64,000 bases of DNA from JAOZPE01 sp964601275. Its GTDB lineage: Bacteria > Krumholzibacteriota > Krumholzibacteriia > JAJRXK01. Below the pieces are notes generated by a model, which saw nothing but the letters and a program-made list of their open reading frames with translations, had not been told where the DNA came from and made no database searches. The position numbers were made by a program, and so were the translations under genes. Of the stretch, positions 8,475 to 17,355 are shown in pieces. The DNA is taken from NCBI GenBank assembly GCA_964601275.1, contig CAZRMV010000005.1, forward strand, positions 186,001 through 250,000, read 5' to 3'. The stretch's first letter is position 1; the number at the start of each line of letters is the position of its first letter.

Positions 8475-10592
8475 TTGTCGGCGGGAGGGTTCTCCTTGGT
8501 CGTGGATCTTCTCCTCTTCCTCCTCGGGACGACATTCTCCGTCGCCGCGTCCGTCCAGTGGGCGTGGCGCTTCCGCCGGGACGGGCTGGCCGCGATGCTC
8601 TGCGCCGCCATCGTCCTGTGGACGGGTCTGATCGTGGGAAGCCAGCTCCTCCTCTCGGCGGCGGGCCTCATGAGACCCACCGCGGTGCACGCCACCGTGG
8701 CTGCGATCTCGTCGCTGCTCTTCTTCTGGCTCCTCCGCCGACCGGACCCGGAGCTGGAGGAACCGGAGCGGCCGGACCCACTCCCGGAGGATGACGGCCA
8801 ACCCGCCGGTACGCTTGCTTCCATGTCGACGGCGCGTCCCGCCGCGCCGCCGGTCGCGGACCGGATGGAATGGATCGTCGCCCTGATGGCGATCGTCCTG
8901 ATCGCCGTTCCCATTGCGAAGTCCATTCTCAAGGAGGTGGCCCGGACCCCCTGGGACGGCGACAGTCTGCTCTACCACCTGCCCATGCTCCTGGATTCCT
9001 ATCTCGAAGGTCACATCTGGAGTCTCGCCGGCCCGTACAGCCACTATCCTCCCTATGGCGAACTCTCCGGGGGATGGTGGTGGAGCAGCCACTGGCATGA
9101 TGCGCTGATCTGGCTGCAGAATTCCGGAGCGTATCTCCTGTTCGCGGCGGCGCTGGTGCGTCTCATGTCGTTCATGAGGGTGCGAAGCGTGGTTGCGTGG
9201 TTCGTGGTGGGACTGTTCCTGAAGACCTCCCCGGCGTTGCGACGTCAATTCGGCGACCAGGAAACAGATCTGTGGATGGCCGCCTTCCTGTTGGCGGGGC
9301 TGGTCTGGTCCCTGGGTCGGCTGCGAACGCGCCGGGAGCGATGGATGGCCGGAGTCGCCCTGGGCCTCGCCGCGGGGGCCAAGTACCATGCTCCCGTCTT
9401 CATCGGCATCGTGTTGGGCATCGCCTTCCTGGCCCGATGGGGCAGGGAGAATCGATGGTCCCGCGGCAAGGTGCTCCTTGCCGTCGCGGCGGTCGCCTTG
9501 GCGGTCGGTTCGGTTCCCTACCTGCGCAATTGGATCGTGACCGGAAACCCCTTGTACCCGGCGAAGGTGGCGGTCTTCAACATCGTGCTGTTTGAACGTG
9601 CAGCCCACGGACCTTCCTTCGGCGGGGACCAGTTCACCTCCATCTGGCCCTTTCTCCGCGATTCCTCCAACGCTCGACTCCATTATCTCCGAGGGGTGAT
9701 CCGGCACCTGGGTTTTCTTCCATTGATCGGACTGGGACTGGTTCCGGTGGCCCTCCGGTTGCGGCGGCAGCGCGGGCTGATCCTCAGCCTGTTCCTGGGT
9801 TCTCTCGCAATGTTCGCGGTGACCGCGCAGCTTCCGGGCTTCCCGCGCAAGGCGCTGGGGGAGACTCCCGACTGGCTGATCCACGGGTACTCGATGATCC
9901 GTTATGCCATCGTACCGTTCGGTCTCCAGGTGGTTCCCTTGGCGGCGGTCCTGGACACGATCTTCTCCCGGATGGCGCGGAGGACGAGTGGGATCGTGGA
10001 AGGCGTGGAAGGGTCTGGTTCCAACGATAAGACGGCGGATCGCTGGATCTCAGAACGGCTGGGTGCGTGGGTCGCCCGCATCTGGCGTGGGGAACCCTGG
10101 GATGGTCGGGTCGCCTGGACCCGGTCGATCGGGTTCTCGAGTCACAAGACACTTCGGACCTGGCGGGCCGCATCATTGTTGACCGGTCTCTTCATCTCGC
10201 TCTTCTGCGCGGCCGCCATCCTGTCCCCGGGATGGTCACGGGCCCGGGAACGTTCACGACCCGCACGGTTGATGGAGATCAGTCGCCTCGAGGAGGACAT
10301 CACCGTGCCGTGGAAGGAATTGAATCGCCGGCTCCGCCATCGGGATGTCCTGGTATGGGGAACCTACCCCTGGTTCTTTGCCGGAGAGGATTTCTCGAAC
10401 TACCTGCGGATTCCCGACACCTCGTACGTTCCGATCGATGCGCAGCACACGAAGAACCGACCTGTTGTCCTGGTCCGTCGAGACACCCCCGGCGGCGAGC
10501 CGACTCCACCCTGGATGCTCAACGCGCTGGGATTCTCGTCGGACCATCCTCCGACCTTGCGGTTCGGACCGTTCCAGATCTGGGAGAAGTGA
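8475..10592 (+). CDS. Large polytopic GT-C-like membrane protein
   Basis: About 705 residues with an N-terminal group of three helices, a charged linker (PDPELEEPERPDPLPEDD), and then a multi-helix domain. The motif WDGDSLLYHLP near residue 157 sits in the first large periplasmic loop, the position where GT-C enzymes (ArnT/PMT type) keep the catalytic acidic residue, and GAKYHAPVF and LRNWIVTGNPLYP are also typical of that class. A soluble C-terminal tail (about 600-705) follows the last helix. The TTG start at 8475 is uncertain; GTG 8502 after GGGAGG is an alternative. Likely co-transcribed with the preceding membrane transferase. Function inferred only from topology and motif. Confidence 0.65.
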   Translation: MSAGGFSLVVDLLLFLLGTTFSVAASVQWAWRFRRDGLAAMLCAAIVLWTGLIVGSQLLLSAAGLMRPTAVHATVAAISSLLFFWLLRRPDPELEEPERPDPLPEDDGQPAGTLASMSTARPAAPPVADRMEWIVALMAIVLIAVPIAKSILKEVARTPWDGDSLLYHLPMLLDSYLEGHIWSLAGPYSHYPPYGELSGGWWWSSHWHDALIWLQNSGAYLLFAAALVRLMSFMRVRSVVAWFVVGLFLKTSPALRRQFGDQETDLWMAAFLLAGLVWSLGRLRTRRERWMAGVALGLAAGAKYHAPVFIGIVLGIAFLARWGRENRWSRGKVLLAVAAVALAVGSVPYLRNWIVTGNPLYPAKVAVFNIVLFERAAHGPSFGGDQFTSIWPFLRDSSNARLHYLRGVIRHLGFLPLIGLGLVPVALRLRRQRGLILSLFLGSLAMFAVTAQLPGFPRKALGETPDWLIHGYSMIRYAIVPFGLQVVPLAAVLDTIFSRMARRTSGIVEGVEGSGSNDKTADRWISERLGAWVARIWRGEPWDGRVAWTRSIGFSSHKTLRTWRAASLLTGLFISLFCAAAILSPGWSRARERSRPARLMEISRLEEDITVPWKELNRRLRHRDVLVWGTYPWFFAGEDFSNYLRIPDTSYVPIDAQHTKNRPVVLVRRDTPGGEPTPPWMLNALGFSSDHPPTLRFGPFQIWEK

Positions 10593-10688
10593 CGGGGAAA
10601 ATCCCCCGTGAGCATCGTATCGCGAAGAGATGGCGGAGGGTATCCGGCCGATACATCGTGGACTCGCCAGGTTGGAGAGGAAGAGATC

Positions 10689-11561
10689 GTGAGTCTCCTG
10701 CTGTGGATCGTGATCACTCTGGCGGCTATTGCCGCGGCCCTCGCGTTCGGTCTTTCCCGCGTGTACCGGAACCCCAGGACAATCCATCGAAGAACTCCTC
10801 GCGACCTGGGGATCGGGTTCGCGGAAGTGCGGTTTCCCACCCGGAACCACCGCGAGTTGTATGGCTGGTGGGTGCCGGCGGAGAGGCCGCCTTCGGGGGA
10901 GGAGACTCCCCCCACGGTGCTCCTGGTGCATGGTTGGGGTCGCAATGTCGAGAGGGTGCTCGACTACATCGACAACCTCCATCCCCGTGGATTCAACCTC
11001 CTGGCCTTCGATTCGCGCAACCACGGCAGCAGCGACAAAGACCGCTTCTCCAGCATGCTGAAGTTCGCCGAGGATATCATGGCCGCAATCGACTTCGTGG
11101 TGGACCGACCACAGGTCGACCCCGGGCGCCTGGGGGTGGTTGGACTGTCGATCGGGGGCGCTGCCGCGGTCTACGCCGCGGCGCACGACCGGCGCATCGG
11201 CGCGGTGGTCACCGTCGGCGCCTTCGCGCATCCGGTGGATATCATGCGGGCGGAGTTCGCCCGGCGGGGTGTTCCAGCTGGGGTGATCGCGCCGTTGTTC
11301 CGCTATTTCGAGTGGCGCATCGGCGTCACCTTCGACGACCTCGCCCCCGAGAACAACATCACGCGGGCGACGGCGCGTTTTCTCATCGTGCACGGGCGGG
11401 AAGATGAGGTTGTGCTCCTGGATCAAGCAAAGCGACTGATGAAGGCCGCGAATCCTCCTCCCGCCGAACTCTGGATCCTGCCCGGACGGGGACATTCCGA
11501 CTGCCATCAGCATCCGGGCTTCTGGTCGAAGGTCACTGCGTTTCTTTGGGCCGATCCATGA
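10689..11561 (+). CDS. Membrane-anchored alpha/beta hydrolase
   Basis: About 290 residues: one N-terminal membrane helix (LLLWIVITLAAIAAALAFGL) and an alpha/beta hydrolase domain. The nucleophile elbow is GLSIGG, the oxyanion strand is LLVHGWGRN, the acid is in GREDEV and the catalytic His is in GRGHSD. This is the BEM46/ABHD-like serine hydrolase pattern; the substrate is unknown. I prefer the GTG at 10689 because AGGAAGAG lies just upstream and the helix then starts at residue 3; the frame is open to GTG 10608. Confidence 0.8.
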   Translation: MSLLLWIVITLAAIAAALAFGLSRVYRNPRTIHRRTPRDLGIGFAEVRFPTRNHRELYGWWVPAERPPSGEETPPTVLLVHGWGRNVERVLDYIDNLHPRGFNLLAFDSRNHGSSDKDRFSSMLKFAEDIMAAIDFVVDRPQVDPGRLGVVGLSIGGAAAVYAAAHDRRIGAVVTVGAFAHPVDIMRAEFARRGVPAGVIAPLFRYFEWRIGVTFDDLAPENNITRATARFLIVHGREDEVVLLDQAKRLMKAANPPPAELWILPGRGHSDCHQHPGFWSKVTAFLWADP

Positions 11562-11689
11562 CTCCACCGGGTCCCGTGGGACGGGTTTGCGGGGGTTGGA
11601 CGCTGCGCTGCCGGAGCGCATTCGGACGACACTTCGCCGGTTGTCGGACTCGTCTCCGTGGGCTAGCGTGAGGGCGAAAGGAGGATGCC

Positions 11690-12055
11690 ATGGGTGAATA
11701 CATCCAGGTCACCACGACCATCGACTCGAGGGAGGGAGCCCAGCGGATCGCCGAGCGGCTGCTGGAGGAGAAACTGGCGGCCTGCGTGCAGATTTCCGGA
11801 CCCATCACCAGTTCCTACTGGTGGAAGGGCGAACGGGAATCGGCGCGGGAATGGTCCTGCACCGCCAAGTCGACCGCGGCCAGGTATCCACAGATCGAGC
11901 GGGCGATCCGCGAGGTCCATGGTTACGAGGAACCGGAGATCCTGGCGACCGCGGTGGTCTTCGGCAGCGACGGGTACCTGCGATGGATCCGCGACACCGT
12001 CCAGGGCGGAAACGGGGAGTCCCAGGGAGTTCCCCGTGAAGAACCGGGATCTTGA
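11690..12055 (+). CDS. cutA: Divalent cation tolerance protein CutA
   Basis: A 121-residue trimeric ferredoxin-like protein. Diagnostic segments are VTTTIDSREGAQRIAERLLEEKLAACVQI, here seen in parts, followed by SSYWWKGE and a C-terminal YLRWIRDTV. CutA is linked to copper and other divalent metal tolerance in the cytoplasm or periplasm, although its mechanism is not settled. AAAGGAGG lies just before the ATG, and a weak TTGTCG-N17-TAGCGT promoter can be read at 11641-11669. The stop overlaps the TTG start of the next gene. The last 15 residues are an uncommon Gly/Glu-rich extension. Confidence 0.95.
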   Translation: MGEYIQVTTTIDSREGAQRIAERLLEEKLAACVQISGPITSSYWWKGERESAREWSCTAKSTAARYPQIERAIREVHGYEEPEILATAVVFGSDGYLRWIRDTVQGGNGESQGVPREEPGS

Positions 12056-12735
12056 GAGTCCACTGCATCACCCACGTTTCCCATGAAGGACTGGGAACCA
12101 TCGAGTCCGAACTGGACCGCCGGGGGGACCATGTCACCAGCACCCGGGTCTTCGAGAAGGCGGTCTTTCCTTCGCTTGATGCCCTTGACTTCCTGGTCGT
12201 GATGGGTGGTCCGATGGGAGTGAACGACGAGGAAAAGCATCCGTGGCTCGCGCCGGAAAAGGAGTTCATCGCCGCGGCCCTCGAGGCGGGAAAGCGGGTT
12301 CTGGGAATCTGTCTCGGAGCCCAACTCATCGCGGCCGCTTCGGGGGCCAGAGTCGTTCCCAACCCGGAAAAGGAAATCGGCTGGTTCCCGATCGAAGCGA
12401 TTCCCGCGGTCGGTGGGTTTGCGTTTCCTCCCGTCCTGGAGGTATTCCACTGGCACGGGGACACCTTCGAGCTCCCGGCGGGCGCGGTTCCCCTAGCGCG
12501 CAGTGCGGCCTGTCAGAACCAGGCCTTCCAACTGGGATCGAGGGTGCTGGGCCTGCAATTCCACCTGGAACAGACGCCGGAGACCGTGCGGGCCTTGGTC
12601 GAGCATGGCCGTGATGAACTGGTCGGCGGCCGCTTCATCCAATCGGAGGAAGAGATCCTGGCCCTTCATCCCGGCCGTTATCGACGCACCCATCACTGGA
12701 TGGACAAGGTGCTCGATCACCTGCGGGCTGACTGA
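12052..12735 (+). CDS. Class I glutamine amidotransferase (GMP synthase-like domain)
   Basis: A 227-residue stand-alone glutaminase-type protein. The nucleophile elbow is GICLGAQ (Cys near 84), and the His/Glu of the triad are in QFHLEQTPE (near 166-168). The oxyanion region is VVMGGPMG. Stand-alone members of this group act on gamma-glutamyl compounds or supply ammonia to a partner enzyme; no partner synthetase is nearby. The TTG start overlaps the cutA stop, so the two genes are probably one transcript. Confidence 0.88.
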   Translation: MRVHCITHVSHEGLGTIESELDRRGDHVTSTRVFEKAVFPSLDALDFLVVMGGPMGVNDEEKHPWLAPEKEFIAAALEAGKRVLGICLGAQLIAAASGARVVPNPEKEIGWFPIEAIPAVGGFAFPPVLEVFHWHGDTFELPAGAVPLARSAACQNQAFQLGSRVLGLQFHLEQTPETVRALVEHGRDELVGGRFIQSEEEILALHPGRYRRTHHWMDKVLDHLRAD

Positions 12736-12747
12736 TCGTTTCCTGGC

Positions 12748-13095
12748 CTATCCGTTGAAGGTGTAGGTATGCAGGTGCCGGTCATTGAAATCCTTCTGCA
12801 CCATCATGCCGCCGGCGATCTGCGCCACCTCCGCCGCGCTCAGGGGAAGGTTGTGCGTATGTCCGCTGCCGCTGAAGAGGATGCTGACCGCCACTCCCGC
12901 GTCGAGCTGGGCCGCGGTGATGACTCCGCTGTGGGTATGTCCGCTGCCGGTGGCGGTTCCCTGGACGTCACTGCTTCCCGGTGGAGGCGCGGTGGGTCCA
13001 TTGTCGTCGGAACTGCTGGAGCAGCCGGCCACGGTGACGCTGACGCCCACCAGACCGGCCAAGAGGGCGCTGCTCAGGAACTCGCGTCGATTCAT
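12748..13095 (-). CDS. Small exported lipoprotein with paired SGHTH motifs
   Basis: A 115-residue protein starting MNRREFLSSALL, so it carries both a twin-arginine-like n-region and a lipobox (VAGC, Cys at about 24). After a Ser/Pro linker it has two copies of a roughly 35-residue unit, each beginning GSGHTH and continuing with a hydrophobic strand and a short 'TAAQL' or 'SAAEV' helix. The paired HTH motifs suggest metal binding. AGGAG lies five bases before the ATG. I do not recognise a characterised family. It is divergent from the GDT1-like gene. Confidence 0.75.
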   Translation of the reverse strand: MNRREFLSSALLAGLVGVSVTVAGCSSSSDDNGPTAPPPGSSDVQGTATGSGHTHSGVITAAQLDAGVAVSILFSGSGHTHNLPLSAAEVAQIAGGMMVQKDFNDRHLHTYTFNG

Positions 13096-13253
13096 GGGAA
13101 CTCCTGCCGTGACAACGGCGTGGTCGAGGGGGACCTTCCGCTTATACTGGATACAATGGAAAAGTGTGACCGGCCAGGGAAGCCGGCGCCGGAAATACCG
13201 TCTGGAGGGTGCGTTCGCATTGGCCGGCACTGGATCGCCGAAGGAGGAAACCA

Positions 13254-13529
13254 GTGGACCTGAAACTCTTCGTTGCCGTGTTCGGCACGATCTTCCTCGC
13301 GGAACTGGGGGACAAGACCCAGCTTGCCACCCTGCTGTACGCGTCGAACCGCGCACATTCGAAGTCCACGGTCTTCGCCGCCGCGGCCGCGGCGCTGGTC
13401 TTGACCTCGGCACTGGGTGTGCTGGCCGGCGCGGTGATCTCCGAGTACGTGAACCCGCGGTATCTCCGCTGGGCTTCCGGCCTGGGGTTCATGGCGGTGG
13501 GAATCTGGCTCCTGGTGACCGGGGAGTAG
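13254..13529 (+). CDS. GDT1/TMEM165 family (UPF0016) half-size cation transporter
   Basis: A 91-residue membrane protein with three helices and one copy of the hallmark EXGDK(T/S) motif (AELGDKTQLATLL near residue 15). The usual proteins of this family (MneA, GDT1) carry two such repeats and export Mn2+ or exchange Ca2+/Mn2+ for protons. A single repeat must form homodimers or pair with another small subunit. GTG start with a strong AAGGAGGAAA. A TATACT -10-like hexamer at 13143 lies upstream. The gene is followed after 7 bases by a hemolysin III gene. Confidence 0.88.
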   Translation: MDLKLFVAVFGTIFLAELGDKTQLATLLYASNRAHSKSTVFAAAAAALVLTSALGVLAGAVISEYVNPRYLRWASGLGFMAVGIWLLVTGE

Positions 13530-13536
13530 GCGGCTC

Positions 13537-14169
13537 ATGGAACCGCGGATGACTCCCAGAGAGGAACTTGCGAACAGCATCTCCCATGGGCTGGGATTTG
13601 TGGCCGCGGTCTCGGCCACGCCCATTCTCGTCGTGCGTGCGGTGCGCACCGGCGGGGCGGCCAACATCGTCGCGAGCAGCGTCTTCGGGGCGGCGATGAT
13701 GCTGCTCTATCTCTCCTCGTGCGTCTATCACGCCGCACCGCCCGGTCCCCGGAAACAACTCCTCGAGCGCTTCGATCACGCGGCCATCTATCTTCTCATT
13801 GCCGGCACCTACACCCCGTTCACCCTGGGGATCCTGCGAGGCCGCTGGGGCTGGACCCTTTTCGGTATCGTGTGGGGAGCCGCGGTGGTCGGGGTGGCGG
13901 TGAAACTGGGCTATGGCGTGCGTTACCGGCGACTCTCCACCTTGATGTACGTCCTCATGGGATGGCTCATCGTGATCCCGATCCGTCCCTTGCTGATGAA
14001 CATGGCGCCGCAGGGATTGATCCTGCTGGCGGCCGGGGGGGTGGCCTACATGTTGGGCACCTTCTTCTACCTGAACCACCGGATTCCCTACGGTCATTTC
14101 GTCTGGCATCTGTTCGTGCTGGCCGGAACGACCTGCCATTTCTTCGCGGTGCTGGATCATGCGATCTAG
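13537..14169 (+). CDS. Hemolysin III / PAQR family membrane protein
   Basis: A 210-residue seven-helix protein. Family markers are EELANSISHGLG at the N terminus (with its conserved Glu, Ser and His), SSCVYHAAP, FDHAAIYLLIAGTYTPF in the middle, and HFVWHLFVLAGTTCHFFAV at the end; the three His plus Asp probably bind zinc. Some homologues are haemolytic when expressed in E. coli, but the normal role is more likely lipid or membrane maintenance. Its end overlaps the start of the glycosidase gene by 11 bases. Confidence 0.93.
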   Translation: MEPRMTPREELANSISHGLGFVAAVSATPILVVRAVRTGGAANIVASSVFGAAMMLLYLSSCVYHAAPPGPRKQLLERFDHAAIYLLIAGTYTPFTLGILRGRWGWTLFGIVWGAAVVGVAVKLGYGVRYRRLSTLMYVLMGWLIVIPIRPLLMNMAPQGLILLAAGGVAYMLGTFFYLNHRIPYGHFVWHLFVLAGTTCHFFAVLDHAI

Positions 14170-15253
14170 AGCCGTCGCCGCACCCTCGGGTCGTTCGGGG
14201 CGGAGTCGCGGCCCGATGTGCGGGAGAGCGGCGACCGTCCTGCTGGCTGCATGGTTTCTGCTGGCGGGGTGGTTTCCGGGTGGGGCTTGTCTCACCCACG
14301 CCGCCGCGCCCGTGCGCGGAATCACCATCAGCACCCACCGGGATGGCCGCGATTGGGGATGGGACACCATCGAGCCCACCCTCGACCGCATCAGGAGCCT
14401 GGGCGCGAACTGGGTGTCGACCCATCCCTACGCCTGGATCTCCGAGGATGGAACGGTGCGGTTTCCGTCGCTGGACGACCCCGCGTGGTCGCAGTCGATC
14501 CAACGTCCCATCGCCGAGGCCCACCGCCGGGGACTCAAGGTCTTCATCAAGCCGCATCTGGGATACTGGGGCAGCCGCTTCGCCTGGCGGGGAGAGATCT
14601 CCTACCAGAGCGAAGAGGAATGGGATCGCTTCTTCGCGAGTTATGGCGAATGGATCACCCGGTTGGCCGCACTCAGCCGGAAAGCCGACGGGTTCTGCGT
14701 GGGCGTCGAACTCGACGCGACCCTCTCCCGCGAAGCCCGGTGGCGCAAGCTCATCGCCAAGGTGCGCCGGGTGACTCCGGCGCCCTTGTCCTACGCCGCG
14801 AATTGGAGCGACTACCGGCGGGTTCCCTTCTGGGACGCACTGGATGTGATCGGCATCCAGGCCTACTTCCCGGTGACCGACACTCCCGATCCCGATGAAG
14901 ACGCGTTGCGGGCGGGATGGGAGGCGATTCTCTCCGAACTCCGGGGCTATTCCGTCGAGCACGATCGCTACGTGCTGTTCACCGAGCTGGGCTACAACCA
15001 GAGTCCCCAGGCCGCCGTGCGCCCGTGGGAAGGGGGAAGAAGCGGCGAGGCCGGCGCCGTTGCCCTCCAGGCCCGCTGCCTGAAGGTCGCCCTCCAGGAA
15101 ATCGAGGTCGAACCCCGCGTGCTCGGAGCCTTTCTGTGGAAATGGTTTCCCGAGCCGCATCCCGTCGGCCGGGATTTCCAGCTCGCCACCCCTCTCATGC
15201 GTGGGGTCATCCAGGAGGTGTGGAGAGGGTCGCAAGCTCATTCTGCCCGCTGA
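14159..15253 (+). CDS. Secreted TIM-barrel glycoside hydrolase, GH113-like
   Basis: A 364-residue exported protein with a hydrophobic signal (VLLAAWFLLAGWFPGGACLTHAAA). The barrel shows the GH113 pattern: a substrate strand KPHLGYWG, the acid/base Glu in FCVGVELDA after strand 4, and the nucleophile Glu in VLFTELGYN at strand 7. GH113 enzymes are beta-mannanases or act on related gluco/mannan oligosaccharides. The ATG at 14159 lies inside the hemolysin III gene; an internal ATG at 14216 would leave a shorter signal peptide. It ends convergently with the trp operon. Confidence 0.8.
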   Translation: MRSRAVAAPSGRSGRSRGPMCGRAATVLLAAWFLLAGWFPGGACLTHAAAPVRGITISTHRDGRDWGWDTIEPTLDRIRSLGANWVSTHPYAWISEDGTVRFPSLDDPAWSQSIQRPIAEAHRRGLKVFIKPHLGYWGSRFAWRGEISYQSEEEWDRFFASYGEWITRLAALSRKADGFCVGVELDATLSREARWRKLIAKVRRVTPAPLSYAANWSDYRRVPFWDALDVIGIQAYFPVTDTPDPDEDALRAGWEAILSELRGYSVEHDRYVLFTELGYNQSPQAAVRPWEGGRSGEAGAVALQARCLKVALQEIEVEPRVLGAFLWKWFPEPHPVGRDFQLATPLMRGVIQEVWRGSQAHSAR

Positions 15254-15319
15254 ACCGGCGCTGGGCATCGCGGCGCTCCTCTCCAGGCATATCCTCTTAG
15301 GGCGCGCCGAAGCGGCCTC

Positions 15320-16147
15320 CTACTCGATTCCATCGAGCGCGGCGCGCACCTCGGCGAGGAATGCTCCCACGCGCTTTGGCCCGTTCGGGTCGCTTCCCAA
15401 GAGGCGCAGCAGGCGACTGCCGATGATGACACCGTCGGCGACGCGGGCGATGTCCGCGGCCTCTTCGGCGCTGGAGATTCCGAACCCCACGTAGAGGGGA
15501 ATCTTCGCTTCGGCGCGGACCCGGTCGACGAAGGCGGCGAGCTCGGCGTGGACCGCGTGACGGCTTCCGGTCACCCCGGTGACCGAGACCAGGTACAGGA
15601 AGCCCTCGGCGGAAGAAGCGATCGTCCGGACCCTATCCGTGGAGGATGTGGGGGCGAGGAGGTCGACGGTGGTCAGTCCGTTCCCGCGCAGGGTCGCCCT
15701 CAGCGGGCCGGATTCCTCGTGGGAGACATCGGGAAGAATCACCCCGATCACTCCGCTGGACGCAGCGCGGCGGGCGAATTCGCCGACGCCCATCGCCAGC
15801 AGGGGATTGATGTAGCTCATCACCACCAGCGGCGGGGAGATCTCCCGGTGGACCAGGGAGCACAGTTCCAGGGCCCCAGAGAGGGTCATTCCCTTCCGCA
15901 AGGCCGCAGTGGAGGCGGCCTGGATGACCGGGCCGTCCGCGATGGGGTCGGAGAAGGGAACGCCGACCTCGATGAGATCGCAGCCCGCCCGCCCGGCTTC
16001 GCGCAGGGAGGAGAGGAAGGTCTCCTCGTCGGGGTATCCCGCGGTGAAGAAGGCGACCAGGGCCTTGCGCCCGCGTTGACGGAGAGCTTCGGTGGCTTCA
16101 CCCAGTTGCATGGGATCCTTTCCTCCCGTGGTTCCTCTCGGCTTCAT
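15320..16147 (-). CDS. trpA: Tryptophan synthase alpha subunit
   Basis: Cleaves indole-3-glycerol phosphate to indole and glyceraldehyde 3-phosphate, passing indole to TrpB. A 275-residue TIM barrel with the catalytic Glu in DLIEVGVPFSDPIADGP and the catalytic Asp in VILPDVSHEE (usually LPDLP). GVTGSR near residue 180 is the phosphate loop. The start ATG overlaps the trpB stop (ATGA). An internal ATG at 16111 with AGGA is possible and gives the more usual N terminus. Last gene of the operon. Confidence 0.97.
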   Translation of the reverse strand: MKPRGTTGGKDPMQLGEATEALRQRGRKALVAFFTAGYPDEETFLSSLREAGRAGCDLIEVGVPFSDPIADGPVIQAASTAALRKGMTLSGALELCSLVHREISPPLVVMSYINPLLAMGVGEFARRAASSGVIGVILPDVSHEESGPLRATLRGNGLTTVDLLAPTSSTDRVRTIASSAEGFLYLVSVTGVTGSRHAVHAELAAFVDRVRAEAKIPLYVGFGISSAEEAADIARVADGVIIGSRLLRLLGSDPNGPKRVGAFLAEVRAALDGIE

Positions 16148-17355
16148 GGCTGAAGGCGTTCCGCGATGGCGTCGACATCCTTGTCTCCGCGCCCGGACAG
16201 GTTGACCACCACGAGGCGGCGCGATGCCGGCTCGCGATCGTTTTCCAGCAGCCGCTGGGTGAAGGCGAGCGCGTGGCTCGACTCGAGGGCGGGAATGATG
16301 CCCTCCACTCTCGAGAGCAGGGCGAACGCGCGCAGCGCCTCGTCGTCGTCGACCCGGTCGTAGCTCACCCGGCCCGAATCCCGCAGGGCGCTGTGCTGCG
16401 GGCCGACGCCCGGATAGTCCAGTCCCGCCGCGATGGAGTGCGCAGGCATCACCTGACCGTCCTCGTCCTGCATCAGGTAGCTGTAGGCGCCGTGCAGCAC
16501 GCCCGGTCGGCCCAGGGCGAGCGGCGCGGCGTGGCCCTGGGAAGACCCTCCCGCCTCGACCCCGTAGATGCGCACCTCTTCGTCGTCGAGGAAGGCGGTG
16601 AAAAGGCCCATCGCGTTCGATCCTCCCCCGACGCAGGCGACCAGGTCGGTGGGAAGCCTTCCCTCCAGCTCGAGGATCTGCCGGCGGGTCTCGTCCCCGA
16701 TCACCCGCTGGAAGTCGCGGACGATGGTTGGATAGGGATGGGGACCGACCGTCGAACCGATGATGTAGTGGGTGGTCTCCACATGGGTCACCCAGTCGCG
16801 GATGGTCTCGTTGGTGGCGTCCTTGAGGGTGCGGCTGCCCGAGTCCACCGGCACCACTTCGGCTCCGAGCAGCTTCATGCGGGTCACGTTGGGGTGTTGC
16901 CGCTCCATGTCGACCTCACCCATGTAGATGCGGCACTGCAGACCGAAACGCGCGGCGACGGTGGCGGTGGCCACGCCGTGCTGGCCCGCCCCGGTCTCGG
17001 CCACGATGCGGTTCTTGCCCATGCGAAGGGCGAGCAGCGCCTGGCCCAGGCAGTTGTTGATCTTGTGGGCGCCGGTGTGGTTGAGATCCTCCCGCTTGAG
17101 ATAGATCGAATGGCCTCCTCCGATGACTTCGGCGAGCCGATCGGCCCGGTAGAGTGGAGTCGGTCGTCCGCTGTAGGTCGCGAGCAGGCCGTCGAGTTCG
17201 GCCTGGAAGTCCTCGTCGGCACGGGCTTCTGCGTAGGCTTCCTCCAGTTCGATGAGACAGGCCATGAGGGTCTCGGGAACGTATTGGCCGCCGTAGTCGC
17301 CGAAACGGCCCCGGGATTCCTTCGCGAAACGGGTCTTCGCCTTCCTCTCGGTCAC
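16144..17355 (-). CDS. trpB: Tryptophan synthase beta subunit
   Basis: PLP enzyme that joins indole and serine. 403 residues; the PLP lysine is in REDLNHTGAHKINN, the phosphate-binding loop is CVGGGSNAMG, and the catalytic Glu is in IVAETGAGQHG. The N-terminal GRFGDYGGQYVPETL is typical of TrpB1. The GTG start has CAGGAGG upstream and overlaps the trpCF stop (GTGA). The frame is open upstream to 18105, but that part is the antisense-frame shadow of trpCF and not part of the protein. Confidence 0.98.
   Translation of the reverse strand: MTERKAKTRFAKESRGRFGDYGGQYVPETLMACLIELEEAYAEARADEDFQAELDGLLATYSGRPTPLYRADRLAEVIGGGHSIYLKREDLNHTGAHKINNCLGQALLALRMGKNRIVAETGAGQHGVATATVAARFGLQCRIYMGEVDMERQHPNVTRMKLLGAEVVPVDSGSRTLKDATNETIRDWVTHVETTHYIIGSTVGPHPYPTIVRDFQRVIGDETRRQILELEGRLPTDLVACVGGGSNAMGLFTAFLDDEEVRIYGVEAGGSSQGHAAPLALGRPGVLHGAYSYLMQDEDGQVMPAHSIAAGLDYPGVGPQHSALRDSGRVSYDRVDDDEALRAFALLSRVEGIIPALESSHALAFTQRLLENDREPASRRLVVVNLSGRGDKDVDAIAERLQP

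Noticed and set aside
13156..13263. Leaderless 35-codon ORF after a TATACT box
   Set aside because: No -35 box, no recognisable product and overlap with the GDT1-like start; the box more likely serves that operon.
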